30,130 nucleotides of DNA. Source: a virus. Where the stretch lies: positions 1 through 30,130 of the IMG/VR virus record IMGVR_UViG_3300031759_000112; one strand, 5' to 3'. How positions within the stretch are numbered: position 1 is the first letter of the stretch; the number at the start of each line of letters is the position of its first letter. This document shows, one piece after another, positions 7,257 to 13,522 of this stretch. Both the position numbers and the translations under genes were made by a program. The notes beneath the pieces are model-generated. The model did not search any database, was not told where the DNA came from, and saw nothing but the letters and a program-made list of their open reading frames with translations.

Positions 7257-7838
7257 CTAGACTGGCTTCCACCAGATCGTTCTATCCGTTGACGGATTGT
7301 CCATGAGACGATAGTTAGGAATCAGTTCGCTCACGGCTCGCATGACACCGGGCCATTGCTCTGTAAAATCGTGCCCACAGAGCAAGCCCCCACGCCCTGA
7401 AACAGAACGTCTAAGCAGTGGCGTCCACGCCAGAATGTCAGCCTTTACGGACTCGTAAGTATGGTTGGCGTCGATGAAGACCATGTTAAAACTTTCGTAG
7501 CGATCTCTCAATTCAGCGGCGGCTTTCAATGAGTCCATTCGCATAACGGAGAGCCTGTTCCCCTCGAAAGCATCCATCAGGTTGTGGTGAAACTTGCCAA
7601 ATGCCCACCATGCCCCTCGCAGGGCAACAATATCATCCAAGTCCCCTGGGGAACCCAACCATGTGTCCACGGCAAGGACAGTGCCGGGGGTGTTGTCCAC
7701 CAAAGCACGCGTCGAGCGTCCTGTCCATGATCCGACTTCGGCAATGCGAGCGTTTACGGACGCCGACGCGGCAAGCCATTGAAGTTCTTGCCTGCTCATC
7801 CACCCGTCTTTGATCTTTAGCGCTCGTTCGATATTCAT
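7257..7838 (-). CDS. Class I SAM-dependent methyltransferase, 193 aa
   Basis: Seen: a glycine-rich SAM-binding loop EVGSWTGRSTRAL (about residues 34-46), an acidic end of strand 2 (AVDTWLG), and FIDANHTYESVKADI (about 121-135) followed by GGLLCGHDF. This combination is typical of the Methyltransf_24 / cephalosporin hydroxylase-like group, often found with sugar-modifying genes. ATG 7838 overlaps the stop of the glycosyltransferase-sulfotransferase gene (ATGA), so the two are co-translated. Inferred: O-methylation of a sugar or glycan put in place by the upstream enzyme. Confidence 0.82.
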   Translation of the reverse strand: MNIERALKIKDGWMSRQELQWLAASASVNARIAEVGSWTGRSTRALVDNTPGTVLAVDTWLGSPGDLDDIVALRGAWWAFGKFHHNLMDAFEGNRLSVMRMDSLKAAAELRDRYESFNMVFIDANHTYESVKADILAWTPLLRRSVSGRGGLLCGHDFTEQWPGVMRAVSELIPNYRLMDNPSTDRTIWWKPV

Positions 7839-9181
7839 GATTCTGGCGACCCCACTTCCCGCGTTGGGTACTCCCTAGGGTAGGGAGCGCTCTGGACCGG
7901 CTTCCCTAAAAAGGTGCAAATTTGCAGCCATCCGGCCCCGTTCGACATATCCATGACCAACAGGTCGTCAGGACGATCCTTAAAGTACTCCACAACTTCG
8001 GCATTGTGCTGGCGGTAGCGGCTTAGCATCGTTTGCGCGTCGAAGTCGCTGCGGCCATACAACGCCGTATGCAGTCGATTGGAAATCGGCCAAACATCCC
8101 ACTGCCATCGCGTTGGGTTGTACTTCGCGTCCCACATCCTCTCCACGCTCGTCAGCCACTCGGATTCATCTCTGGTAGTCAAGATGAACTTCGATCCGGG
8201 ATACGCCTTATCCAGTTTTTGATAGAGCAAGGGGATGGGAATATCGCAAGCGGCGTAGAAGCGCTCCAAGGTTTTCGACCGGCCTGCGGCGTTGACTTCC
8301 TGCCAGATCAGCGGGGCTTCACCATTACCCCAATGCAGGCTATCGAAGCCTAGAGACTGAAACGCCTTGTGCAGGGAACTAGTGGCTGTCTTGTGGAGTC
8401 CGATACCGAATACTCGGGTGGGAACTGGGCCTAGCGTGATCGGAGTTGGATCACCATTCCTGTAGACGGTCCCCATGCCAAACTTCCCATAGTTGACTAC
8501 GGTTTCCGTCCGCGAATCAATCCAACGACTATGTTCCTTGGCTTCGTTCTTTTCCGCCTCAGGGTATTCCTTGAAGCGGACCTCTGGCCCGTGGGGAATG
8601 GTGTAGAGGTTTTTGTAATGAAAGAACTTCGGAGTGTATCCAGAACGGTGCAGGCGGCCTAGCAGGTCAATGTCTTCGCTGCCCCAAATATCGAACTGTT
8701 CGTCGTAGCCACCGAGTTTCAGGAAATCCTGCGACCGAATGGCCAACCGGCCGGCAAAACCACGTAAAGGCCTTTCTGCAGTCCATGGCATTTTCTTGAT
8801 GGCGGCGAAGTCGGGATGCAGGAAGCTCCCCGGCTCAAGATTAGCGGCGATGTATTCGTCCAAGTTCGGACCGGCGAAGTTATCGGCATCGAGGGTCACA
8901 ACCGTGTCGGCTCCCTCCAAGATGCCCAGCCGCATCGCCATACTCTTGGCGTGCGCCATATGCCACTTACCATCATCGGGAGCGAAACTATAGACCACTA
9001 GTTTTCCAGTTCGCAGGTCTTCCCGGTGGTGCGTCACGACATAGTCCAGGAGCCCGTCGGGGCTGTTGTAATTGAGCACTACAAAACGGGAGTTGGGAGA
9101 TTTGTTGTCTGCAAGATTACGGGGAAGGGTTATTTTTAAGTGGGAGGTTCGTCCGCGGCAGGTCGTGCAAAAGTTTATCAT
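7835..9181 (-). CDS. Glycosyltransferase-sulfotransferase fusion, 448 aa
   Basis: Two enzymes are joined. Residues 1-about 245 form a GT-A glycosyltransferase: TTCRGRTSHLKITLP start, DxD metal motif DAD at 98-100, and GGYDEQFDIWGSED (157-170), the WGxED acceptor/catalytic loop of galactosyltransferase-like enzymes. Residues about 255-448 form a sulfotransferase: PAPS 5'-phosphate loop GLHKTATSSLHKAF (261-274) and 3'-phosphate motif TTRDESEWLTS (335-345). No membrane segment is visible, so it is probably cytosolic. It is coupled at both ends by ATGA. Inferred: it glycosylates then sulfates a common acceptor, either a phage structural protein or a host surface glycan. The fusion is unusual for a phage packaging operon. 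Confidence 0.85.
   Translation of the reverse strand: MINFCTTCRGRTSHLKITLPRNLADNKSPNSRFVVLNYNSPDGLLDYVVTHHREDLRTGKLVVYSFAPDDGKWHMAHAKSMAMRLGILEGADTVVTLDADNFAGPNLDEYIAANLEPGSFLHPDFAAIKKMPWTAERPLRGFAGRLAIRSQDFLKLGGYDEQFDIWGSEDIDLLGRLHRSGYTPKFFHYKNLYTIPHGPEVRFKEYPEAEKNEAKEHSRWIDSRTETVVNYGKFGMGTVYRNGDPTPITLGPVPTRVFGIGLHKTATSSLHKAFQSLGFDSLHWGNGEAPLIWQEVNAAGRSKTLERFYAACDIPIPLLYQKLDKAYPGSKFILTTRDESEWLTSVERMWDAKYNPTRWQWDVWPISNRLHTALYGRSDFDAQTMLSRYRQHNAEVVEYFKDRPDDLLVMDMSNGAGWLQICTFLGKPVQSAPYPREYPTREVGSPES
7915..7926. repeat. Palindrome TGCAAATTTGCA, copy 1
   Basis: Perfect 12-bp palindrome inside the 3' part of the glycosyltransferase-sulfotransferase gene, read there as ..CAA ATT TGC.. (Gln-Ile-Cys). 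It lies about 80 bp upstream of the methyltransferase start. The left flank is AGG, as in other copies. Confidence 0.7.
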
Positions 9182-9429
9182 TTGGATGGGAAGGAGTACA
9201 ACCGCCTTGCGGCTTTCTGTCTTTCAATTTCGGATGCCTGCTGAATTTTCCGGACACTGTTTTCGAAGCGAGCCTTTTCTTTCGTCCGAGGCTTGGTGAC
9301 CGACCAGAGCAACTGGCAGGAGGCGCAGAAGAAATTAAAGGCCTGGTCGCTCTCCCCGATCAGGCGGAGTTTACTGACCTCGCAGATAGACTTTGATTTC
9401 AGGTGGTTCGGGCATTGGGGAATGTTCAT
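9178..9429 (-). CDS. Small zinc-ribbon protein, 83 aa
   Basis: Start set at ATG 9429-9427, which overlaps the upstream TGA (ATGA); an in-frame start 33 nt further upstream would overlap that gene without reason. Cys/His pattern: C-P-x-H at the N-terminus (NIPQCPNH), another Cys at SICEVS, then C-x2-C in FFCASCQLLW, consistent with a zinc ribbon. The C-terminal half is a basic coil (ENSVRKIQQASEIERQKAARR). The stop overlaps the next start (ATGA). Function unknown. Confidence 0.6.
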   Translation of the reverse strand: MNIPQCPNHLKSKSICEVSKLRLIGESDQAFNFFCASCQLLWSVTKPRTKEKARFENSVRKIQQASEIERQKAARRLYSFPSK

Positions 9430-9677
9430 AGCAGGGGAAAAACCTCTCCGTCGTCGGTCCAATAATCGCAGACCGCCTTCGGTTCAATCGAATCATCATC
9501 CCGCAATCTGACCAGTTCGCAAACCCCAAACCCATCTACCTTGCGCTCAAGGAAGTGCAGACAACCTGAGCACTTGTACCTCACCGACGACGGATCGGTG
9601 TATCCTGCCTCGTCCTCATTCAGTTTTTCGGGACGATCCGACATGATCCGCTCGTAAACCTTCCGCTCTCTACCCAT
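9426..9677 (-). CDS. Small four-cysteine protein, 83 aa
   Basis: Four cysteines are arranged as C-x2-C (YKCSGCLHF), then FGVCELV, then KAVCDYW. This fits small phage metal-binding proteins that resemble high-potential iron-sulfur or zinc-ribbon folds; the metal cannot be told from sequence. AGGGA lies 6 nt before ATG 9677-9675. The first 8 nt overlap the end of the upstream zinc-ribbon gene. A second ATG 12 codons in (MSDRPEKL) is an alternative start. Confidence 0.62.
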   Translation of the reverse strand: MGRERKVYERIMSDRPEKLNEDEAGYTDPSSVRYKCSGCLHFLERKVDGFGVCELVRLRDDDSIEPKAVCDYWTDDGEVFPLL

Positions 9678-9828
9678 TCTTCGTCCCTGAAAAGTTCACT
9701 GGCTTCCTGCAAGCCTTGTTCGCGCACCTGAGATACTTGTACTCCTGGTCGATCCTCGGTAGCCACGTTTTACCGCAGATCAAACATTTCCACTTCAAAA
9801 TCCCGCCGTCTTGGATCTTAACAATCAC
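9670..9828 (-). CDS. Zinc-ribbon micro-protein, 52 aa
   Basis: The GTG start at 9828-9826 overlaps the TGA of the upstream membrane peptide (GTGA). The product has two clear metal pairs: CLIC (residues 15-18) and CANKAC (35-40), separated by a basic/aromatic loop, a typical zinc ribbon such as those that bind nucleic acid or proteins. It ends inside the start of the next gene (8-nt overlap). It is too short for most gene callers, but context and cysteine pattern support it. Confidence 0.6.
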   Translation of the reverse strand: MIVKIQDGGILKWKCLICGKTWLPRIDQEYKYLRCANKACRKPVNFSGTKNG

Positions 9829-9908
9829 CCAATCACCCTACACGACACCGCCAGGGCTACCGCCAACGAAACAATCATCACCAGCACCAACCAGTCCAGG
9901 GGCTTCAT
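9825..9908 (-). CDS. 27-residue single-helix membrane peptide
   Basis: ATG 9908-9906 overlaps the stop of the upstream zinc-ribbon gene (ATGA) and its own TGA overlaps the next GTG. The peptide is MKPLDW followed by about 18 hydrophobic residues (LVLVMIVSLAVALAVS) and a short CRVIG tail, so it should insert in the inner membrane. Function unknown. Both ends being coupled argues that it is translated, despite its size. Confidence 0.5.
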   Translation of the reverse strand: MKPLDWLVLVMIVSLAVALAVSCRVIG

Positions 9909-10288
9909 GGCGCCTTACCTTCGCGCTTCGCCCGCAGCTTGTCCGAGTTCGAGAGATTCATAAACTGCTCCGCGCTTAATCCTTTCCCTTTGCCCGGTCT
10001 TTCCACTCCTGAATCCGAATGTACGCCGTCGCCCATGCCGCCGGAGACGGGTTGTGTGTCGCCAAATGATCCGCGTGCTCCGTCAGTTGGTGTTTTTCCC
10101 AACTCAGCCTCGGGCAGTCCGGACAAAACCTTTTCCCTGGAAATTTCATCGGCCACTCCTAGAACTAGTCTCTGCCTGCAATCCCGATTCGGACACTGCC
10201 GGGGCATCTCCTTCCCCCTCGGTATCCACTTCCACTGGCACCTTCCACATTCCCACGCCTGTACTGTGACAATGTACACAGGAACCAT
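9905..10288 (-). CDS. Zinc-ribbon protein with disordered tail, first gene of the leftward operon, 127 aa
   Basis: Residues about 13-40 hold a zinc ribbon (WECGRCQWKW ... QCPNRDCR: C-x2-C and C-x4-C). Then comes a long Gly/Ser/Asp-rich stretch and a basic C-terminus (LSAEQFMNLSNSDKLRAKRE). The start is set at ATG 10288-10286, 6 nt past a promoter -10 box, rather than the in-frame GTG at 10303, which would lie within the promoter. This implies a leaderless message. The stop overlaps the next start (ATGA). Function unknown. Confidence 0.6.
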   Translation of the reverse strand: MVPVYIVTVQAWECGRCQWKWIPRGKEMPRQCPNRDCRQRLVLGVADEISREKVLSGLPEAELGKTPTDGARGSFGDTQPVSGGMGDGVHSDSGVERPGKGKGLSAEQFMNLSNSDKLRAKREGKAP

Positions 10289-10303
10289 GGTGACAATGTA
10301 CAC
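10266..10303. repeat. Two tandem copies of GTGACAATGTACAC, 24 bp apart
   Basis: The 14-mer occurs at 10266-10279 and 10290-10303. The right copy contains the -10 box of the leftward promoter (TACATT on the minus strand). The pair spans the start of the zinc-ribbon gene and could be a two-site operator or a small duplication of the promoter. Confidence 0.6.
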
Positions 10304-10322
10304 CGACTGTGCGCATTGTCAA
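10295..10322 (-). promoter_or_regulatory. Promoter of the leftward packaging operon
   Basis: On the minus strand TTGACA (10322-10317) is followed after 16 nt by TACATT (10300-10295). An ATG begins 6 nt after the -10 box. The segment 10323-10551 upstream holds no convincing gene, only a GC-rich stretch near 10410-10460. Confidence 0.65.
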
Positions 10323-10551
10323 CAGGTATCTGGTCTCTGTACCACCAAAATCCTACGAAAATCTCCACGGAGGACTGCATTAGTATTTCCCCGCACCCTC
10401 ATTAGTGAGCCGGGGGGCTTGCCTTTTCCCGATGGGGTGCCCGCGGGGGGTCCCTGGGCTGGAAATGAATCGGTTTACAATCTAACAGTTCGTTAACTCT
10501 CGTTGATAACAAAGGAGATACACACGATTGTCTATCCAGGCGGCGGGCCGA

Positions 10552-10818
10552 TTACCCGTTCTGCGTGGTGTTCCCGTAGCGCCAGGCCGGGCCCAGGAGC
10601 GCCTGTTTGGCCTTTTCCTCGCGGCGGCGCGCCGCGTTGGCCCTACGTGCCGCGTTTGCCTCCTCGCAGAGCTTCCTACCTTGGGCGAGGATCGTTTTGT
10701 GCGCATGGCGAGCGCCCTTTGTTGACAACATCTTGAAGCCAACACGCGGGTCAGACATGCGAGCGCGGATCGCAGCAAATCGTTCTGTTTTGTTCGGAGC
10801 TGGAGAAGGTACATTCAC
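10552..10818 (-). CDS. Hypothetical basic helical protein, 88 aa
   Basis: The frame starts with GTG 10818-10816 without a clear ribosome binding site; an internal ATG (MSDPRVGFKMLSTKG) is an alternative. Residues about 35-72 are an Ala/Arg/Glu-rich helix (EEANAARRANAARRREEKAK). Longer frames on both strands here look like shadows with arginine-rich junk. It is the last gene of the short recombinase unit. No family is recognised. Confidence 0.45.
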   Translation of the reverse strand: MNVPSPAPNKTERFAAIRARMSDPRVGFKMLSTKGARHAHKTILAQGRKLCEEANAARRANAARRREEKAKQALLGPAWRYGNTTQNG

Positions 10819-10874
10819 TGGTTAACGAGGGTAAACGAGGTAGGTACGTGCTGTAAAGTGCCTTGTGCGAGCGA

Positions 10875-11060
10875 TTAGCGGCTCATGGGGCGCTTGTTTG
10901 GGGAGAACTGGATGAAAAGGTAGCAGATGTCGGGGGAGTAAGCGGAGAGTTGGAGGGACGTGCCGTCGGTGAATGCGATGGTGCAGGTTTCTGGGTCATT
11001 GGGATGATCTAACTCGATGTTAGCGATAGTCTTACCGACCGATTTCAGGTGATCTTGCAT
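10875..11060 (-). CDS. Hypothetical protein, 61 aa
   Basis: ATG 11060-11058 overlaps the recombinase stop by one base (TAATG), so it is translationally linked to it. The sequence has alternating beta-strand-like segments (TIANIELDHPND, TCTIAFTDGTSLQLSA) ending in FIQFSPNKRPMSR, a compact all-beta look. No family recognised. A possible accessory to the recombinase by location only. Confidence 0.6.
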   Translation of the reverse strand: MQDHLKSVGKTIANIELDHPNDPETCTIAFTDGTSLQLSAYSPDICYLFIQFSPNKRPMSR

Positions 11061-11596
11061 TATGCAACCTTCCCGCAAGCCTTTCGCCTGGAGATTACCG
11101 CGGCTGTGGCTGCATCGACCTGGGAGTCGTCGGCAAGGAGGTAGCAGCCAGTGGAGGAAATGGATTGGTGGCCGAGCTTGCGCTGAACCATGGGAAGCGT
11201 GTAACCACAGTCGAGTAGGTGGTGCGCGATGCTGTGGCGTAGAGAGTGAATACCCTGGCGGGGGGCCAAGGCAATGCCGGCCGCTTCACAAGCAGCGTGG
11301 AAGATGGTGTGAGCACGCTGGCGCGTGAACGGGAAAACGCGCGTGCCCGACGCTAGGTTCAAGGTCAGCGCCGACCAGAGCTTAAGCGTATCTGGGGCCA
11401 ACTTCTGAACTGTTAACTTTCCATCCTTGCCGGGTTTTGTTAGTAAATGGCCGCTCTTGACCCGATCCGGAGACAGAGCCAAAGCCTCCGAGACGCGCAG
11501 GCCGTGCTCGTAGGTCATCGTTAGAAACAAGCGGTCGCGGTCGTTCTTCGTAGCGTCCAAGAGAGTGGTGATTTGTTCCATCTGAAGGTGTTTCAA
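11060..11596 (-). CDS. Minimal tyrosine recombinase, 178 aa
   Basis: The catalytic domain of the phage integrase family is complete: Arg34 (HGLRVSEAL), a Lys in LLTKPGKDGK (54-60), HxxR at 117-120 (HSLRHS), His143 (LGHQS) and nucleophile Tyr152 (TGCYLL). The N-terminal core-binding and arm-binding domains of normal integrases (300-400 aa) are absent. The TTG start is supported by GGGAGGA 6 nt upstream. It is coupled to the RHH gene upstream. Role: integration, or resolution of replication multimers; the small size favours a simple resolvase-like use, but this is inference. Confidence 0.85.
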   Translation of the reverse strand: MKHLQMEQITTLLDATKNDRDRLFLTMTYEHGLRVSEALALSPDRVKSGHLLTKPGKDGKLTVQKLAPDTLKLWSALTLNLASGTRVFPFTRQRAHTIFHAACEAAGIALAPRQGIHSLRHSIAHHLLDCGYTLPMVQRKLGHQSISSTGCYLLADDSQVDAATAAVISRRKACGKVA

Positions 11597-11598
11597 GG

Positions 11599-11769
11599 CT
11601 ATTCCTCCCGACTGTGTAGGTCGCTATCGAGGCCCTTTTCGACCAAGAGCATAATCATGTTCGAAACGCTTCTGCGCTCCTCCGCCGCGAGCTGTACCAC
11701 GCGATCGTCAATTTCCGAAGGCAACGCGACGAATCTGGTTTTTGGTTTCTGCTTTGTTTCATTGATCAT
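11599..11769 (-). CDS. Ribbon-helix-helix DNA-binding protein, 56 aa
   Basis: The N-terminal strand KTRFVALPSEIDDRVVQLA followed by helix AAEERRSVSNMIMLLVEKGL is the Arc/MetJ/CopG ribbon-helix-helix pattern; such dimers bind short palindromes in promoters. ATG 11769-11767 lies 7 nt after a -10 box with no ribosome binding site, so the message is probably leaderless. The stop is 2 nt from the recombinase TTG start, and the recombinase ribosome binding site lies inside this gene. Likely autoregulator of the divergent 11.8-kb promoter pair, by position. Confidence 0.75.
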   Translation of the reverse strand: MINETKQKPKTRFVALPSEIDDRVVQLAAEERRSVSNMIMLLVEKGLDSDLHSREE

Positions 11770-11776
11770 GACCTAT

Positions 11777-11805
11777 ACATTACCAAGGTTTTATTTGCTT
11801 GTCAA
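11777..11805 (-). promoter_or_regulatory. Promoter for the RHH-recombinase unit
   Basis: Minus strand: TTGACA (11805-11800), 17-nt spacer, TAATGT (11782-11777), then 7 nt to the ATG of the RHH gene. Confidence 0.6.
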
Positions 11806-11821
11806 TGATTTTCCTTGACAA
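11799..11821. promoter_or_regulatory. Inverted repeat joining two divergent -35 boxes
   Basis: TTGTCAA (11799-11805) and TTGACAA (11815-11821) are perfect inverted arms 9 bp apart; each arm is the -35 element of one of the two diverging promoters. A dimeric repressor bound here would shut both. The RHH protein is the nearest candidate. Confidence 0.5.
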
Positions 11822-11844
11822 ACAATAGCTCTCTGCGCTACTCT
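11815..11844 (+). promoter_or_regulatory. Rightward promoter for the 11.9-14 kb gene block
   Basis: TTGACA (11815-11820) with a weak -10 (TACTCT at 11839-11844, 18-nt spacer). The 13-mer CCTTGACAAACAA (11813-11825) is identical to that at the 18.17-kb rightward promoter, which supports a real control element. Confidence 0.45.
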
Positions 11845-11871
11845 TGCACCAGTTCACAACGACTTACAAGC

Positions 11872-11883
11872 TGCAAATTTGCA
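11872..11883. repeat. Palindrome TGCAAATTTGCA, copy 2
   Basis: Intergenic, between the rightward promoter and the first gene of the block, ending 18 nt before its ATG. It is well placed to act as an operator. Read on the minus strand the flank is AGG, as in copy 1. Confidence 0.7.
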
Positions 11884-11901
11884 CCTCAGAGAGAACCTCA
11901 A

Positions 11902-12129
11902 ATGCTGATACCACTCGATAAATCATGGCTCTGCGGCAACGATCACATTGGGGATTCGCCCGTCTGTTGCGACTGCGGCAGCACGGCTCTGTTATCCCTC
12001 GGTAAGGTTTTAAACCGTGTCACCGCCGACCCCATTACCCTTCTGTCGAAGGACTGGAACAACTTCCTCGGCTACAACGGAATTTGCTGCGAACTGCCAA
12101 GTATCAAAGCTCTTTGGAAGGAGAATTAG
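11902..12129 (+). CDS. Hypothetical cysteine-containing protein, 75 aa
   Basis: ATG 11902 follows a GAGAG-type ribosome binding site in the region after the palindrome. Cysteines are clustered (LCGNDHIGDSPVCCDCGS, residues about 11-28), fitting a zinc ribbon, and a second pair (ICCELP) lies near the end. Unlike the other units it has a real leader, about 50 nt. First gene of the rightward accessory block; function unknown. Confidence 0.55.
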   Translation: MLIPLDKSWLCGNDHIGDSPVCCDCGSTALLSLGKVLNRVTADPITLLSKDWNNFLGYNGICCELPSIKALWKEN

Positions 12130-12131
12130 CA

Positions 12132-12383
12132 ATGTCCATCGCTTGGGAAGGATGCCCTGATTCAACCGAACAAGAACTGGACCGGGTACTCGCTAGATTG
12201 GATGGGCCGATTTTAGCCCGGTCCGGCGAAACCGAGGCTCGCTATCAGCGCGAGATGCGCCAGATCGACACTGCAATGGCCTGTGTTTACGTTCTGGTGG
12301 CCTTAGCCATCGCTTCGATACTGGTTTGGTGTGGTGGGGCCATCGGGAGCGCAATCGATTCCCTGGGCAAGGTGGCGCGATGA
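12132..12383 (+). CDS. Hypothetical single-pass membrane protein, 83 aa
   Basis: ATG 12132 has AAGGAGA 7 nt upstream and is 3 nt past the preceding stop codon. The first 50 residues are charged and probably cytoplasmic (STEQELDRVLARLDG). A hydrophobic helix follows at about residues 53-78 (CVYVLVALAIASILVW). The stop overlaps the next ATG. No family recognised; a membrane-anchored regulator or exclusion protein would fit, but is not shown. Confidence 0.6.
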   Translation: MSIAWEGCPDSTEQELDRVLARLDGPILARSGETEARYQREMRQIDTAMACVYVLVALAIASILVWCGGAIGSAIDSLGKVAR

Positions 12384-12616
12384 ACCTCGAGCAAGCGAGA
12401 ATCGAGAATCGCGCAACAACCAAAGAGGCGGGTTGGCTTATAGAGCGTTGCCTTCCGCCCATGCGCGAGCCAATGTGGCTCATAGCGGCGTGGCAGTTCG
12501 ATTGGACCAATGACTCGACTAAGGCAATACGTTTCTGCCGACGCGAGGACGCTGAGCAAATCGCTAGCATGTTTGAAAATGAACCAATCTCTATCACTGA
12601 GCATCAATGGGCATAA
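12380..12616 (+). CDS. Hypothetical protein, 78 aa
   Basis: It starts in an ATGA overlap with the membrane-protein gene. The sequence is a mixed alpha/beta domain with several Trp residues (GWLIERCLPP, PMWLIAAWQFDW) and an acidic/aromatic C-terminus (FENEPISITEHQW). Only two cysteines, not paired. No family recognised. Confidence 0.55.
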   Translation: MNLEQARIENRATTKEAGWLIERCLPPMREPMWLIAAWQFDWTNDSTKAIRFCRREDAEQIASMFENEPISITEHQWA

Positions 12617-12640
12617 TTTTATTTGGAAAGGGTCGAATTC

Positions 12641-12835
12641 ATGGCAGAAGAAAAGACGCAAATCAACGCCTCGATTATTCACTCCTGCGACAGGGGAGCC
12701 ATCGTGCGCGTCCACGATTGGGGTCTTAGCTGGATGGCACGCCAACACGGAAGGATAATGCCTCATTGTCTGCTGCGCGGAAATGGCTGCGAATCCTTTT
12801 TCTGCGACTGCAAGTGTAGTTTGTGCAGAGAGTGA
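12641..12835 (+). CDS. Small protein with cysteine-rich tail, 64 aa
   Basis: ATG 12641 follows GGAAAGG by about 8 nt. The N-terminal 45 residues look like a small beta domain (INASIIHSCDRGAIVRVHDWG). The C-terminus has five closely spaced cysteines (GCESFFCDCKCSLCRE), likely a metal site. No family recognised. Confidence 0.55.
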   Translation: MAEEKTQINASIIHSCDRGAIVRVHDWGLSWMARQHGRIMPHCLLRGNGCESFFCDCKCSLCRE

Positions 12836-13037
12836 TTTCATTGTACTTAGGGAGTTATGTATATAGTTCCCAAAGTTTTGGGTGCGCGGACAGTGGCGGG
12901 CGGGAATCTTAGATGCCGAGTAGAAAATCCCGTCCAGCATCGGCTAGGCCAGCCGGAAGTCCGCGCACCGCGGCATCAGAACGTGAGAGTGAACCTTGAA
13001 AACGAATCCCGCGAGAGCAGCACGCCCATCGGAACGC
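12836..13037 (+). other. Interval without a convincing gene
   Basis: Two weak candidates are present. One is a 63-codon frame from ATG 12857, with AGGGAG only 2 nt before it. The other is a 28-codon Arg/Pro/Ser-rich frame, 12913-12999, whose stop overlaps a TTG at 12996 in frame with the next gene (TTGA). Neither looks like a folded protein. A perfect but tight CCCAAA/TTTGGG repeat lies near 12870-12883. Confidence 0.4.
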
Positions 13038-13223
13038 ATGAGCCTTAATAAAGAAATCAGCCTACTCCGCCGCATCGTCGCCTTGCTCGAGAAGTACGTT
13101 GAACTCGCACACGGACTCGACGCGCAAGTGCATCTCGACCTTTACCGCGAATGGCTTCAAGAGGCGATCGCAGAGCGCGAAGCGCTGCCCAACTTGGTCA
13201 ACATTCTACGAGAGGAGAAGTAA
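13038..13223 (+). CDS. Hypothetical coiled-coil protein, 61 aa
   Basis: Start taken at ATG 13038; an in-frame TTG at 12996 with GAGAG upstream would add 14 basic residues. The protein is almost all helix (LNKEISLLRRIVALLEKYVEL and EWLQEAIAEREALPNLVNIL) with heptad-like spacing of hydrophobic residues. The stop codon shares one base with the next ATG (TAATG). Function unknown. Confidence 0.55.
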   Translation: MSLNKEISLLRRIVALLEKYVELAHGLDAQVHLDLYREWLQEAIAEREALPNLVNILREEK

Positions 13224-13522
13224 TGAAACTCGCCGGTATCAAGCCCACTGACGGCCCCTGGCACCAAGGGGTAGCGAATCCCCACGTCGTTTATGCCGCC
13301 GATCAGACTACGGTCTGCATTTGCAATCAAACTCCAGATGACGCGCAACTGATCGCGGCCGCACCGATGCTCTTGAAGGTGATGCGCACAATCGCACAAC
13401 TTGCCGCCGAACAACCCATAGAAGAAGACGCCGCCCAGACTGCATGGAAACGCGGAGAGGATCTCTTTAAAATCAAAGTTTGGGCCGAAAAAGCCGTTCT
13501 GCTGACGGAGCATTCGCGATGA
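13223..13522 (+). CDS. Phage hypothetical protein with DAQLIAAAP motif, 99 aa
   Basis: GAGGAG lies 7 nt before ATG 13223. The N-terminal half (LAGIKPTDGPWHQGV, VVYAADQTTVCICN) is beta-rich. It is followed by DDAQLIAAAPMLLKVM, the signature of a widespread family of small phage proteins of unknown function (nucleotide-like 'AAAPELLEAL' family). The C-terminal helix is charged. It is coupled to the next gene by ATGA. The next-but-one gene repeats the same AAAPELL motif. Confidence 0.65.
   Translation: MKLAGIKPTDGPWHQGVANPHVVYAADQTTVCICNQTPDDAQLIAAAPMLLKVMRTIAQLAAEQPIEEDAAQTAWKRGEDLFKIKVWAEKAVLLTEHSR

Noticed and set aside
10165-10380. 71-codon minus frame over the 10.3-kb promoter
   Set aside because: Would cover the promoter and repeats, and the product is not domain-like.
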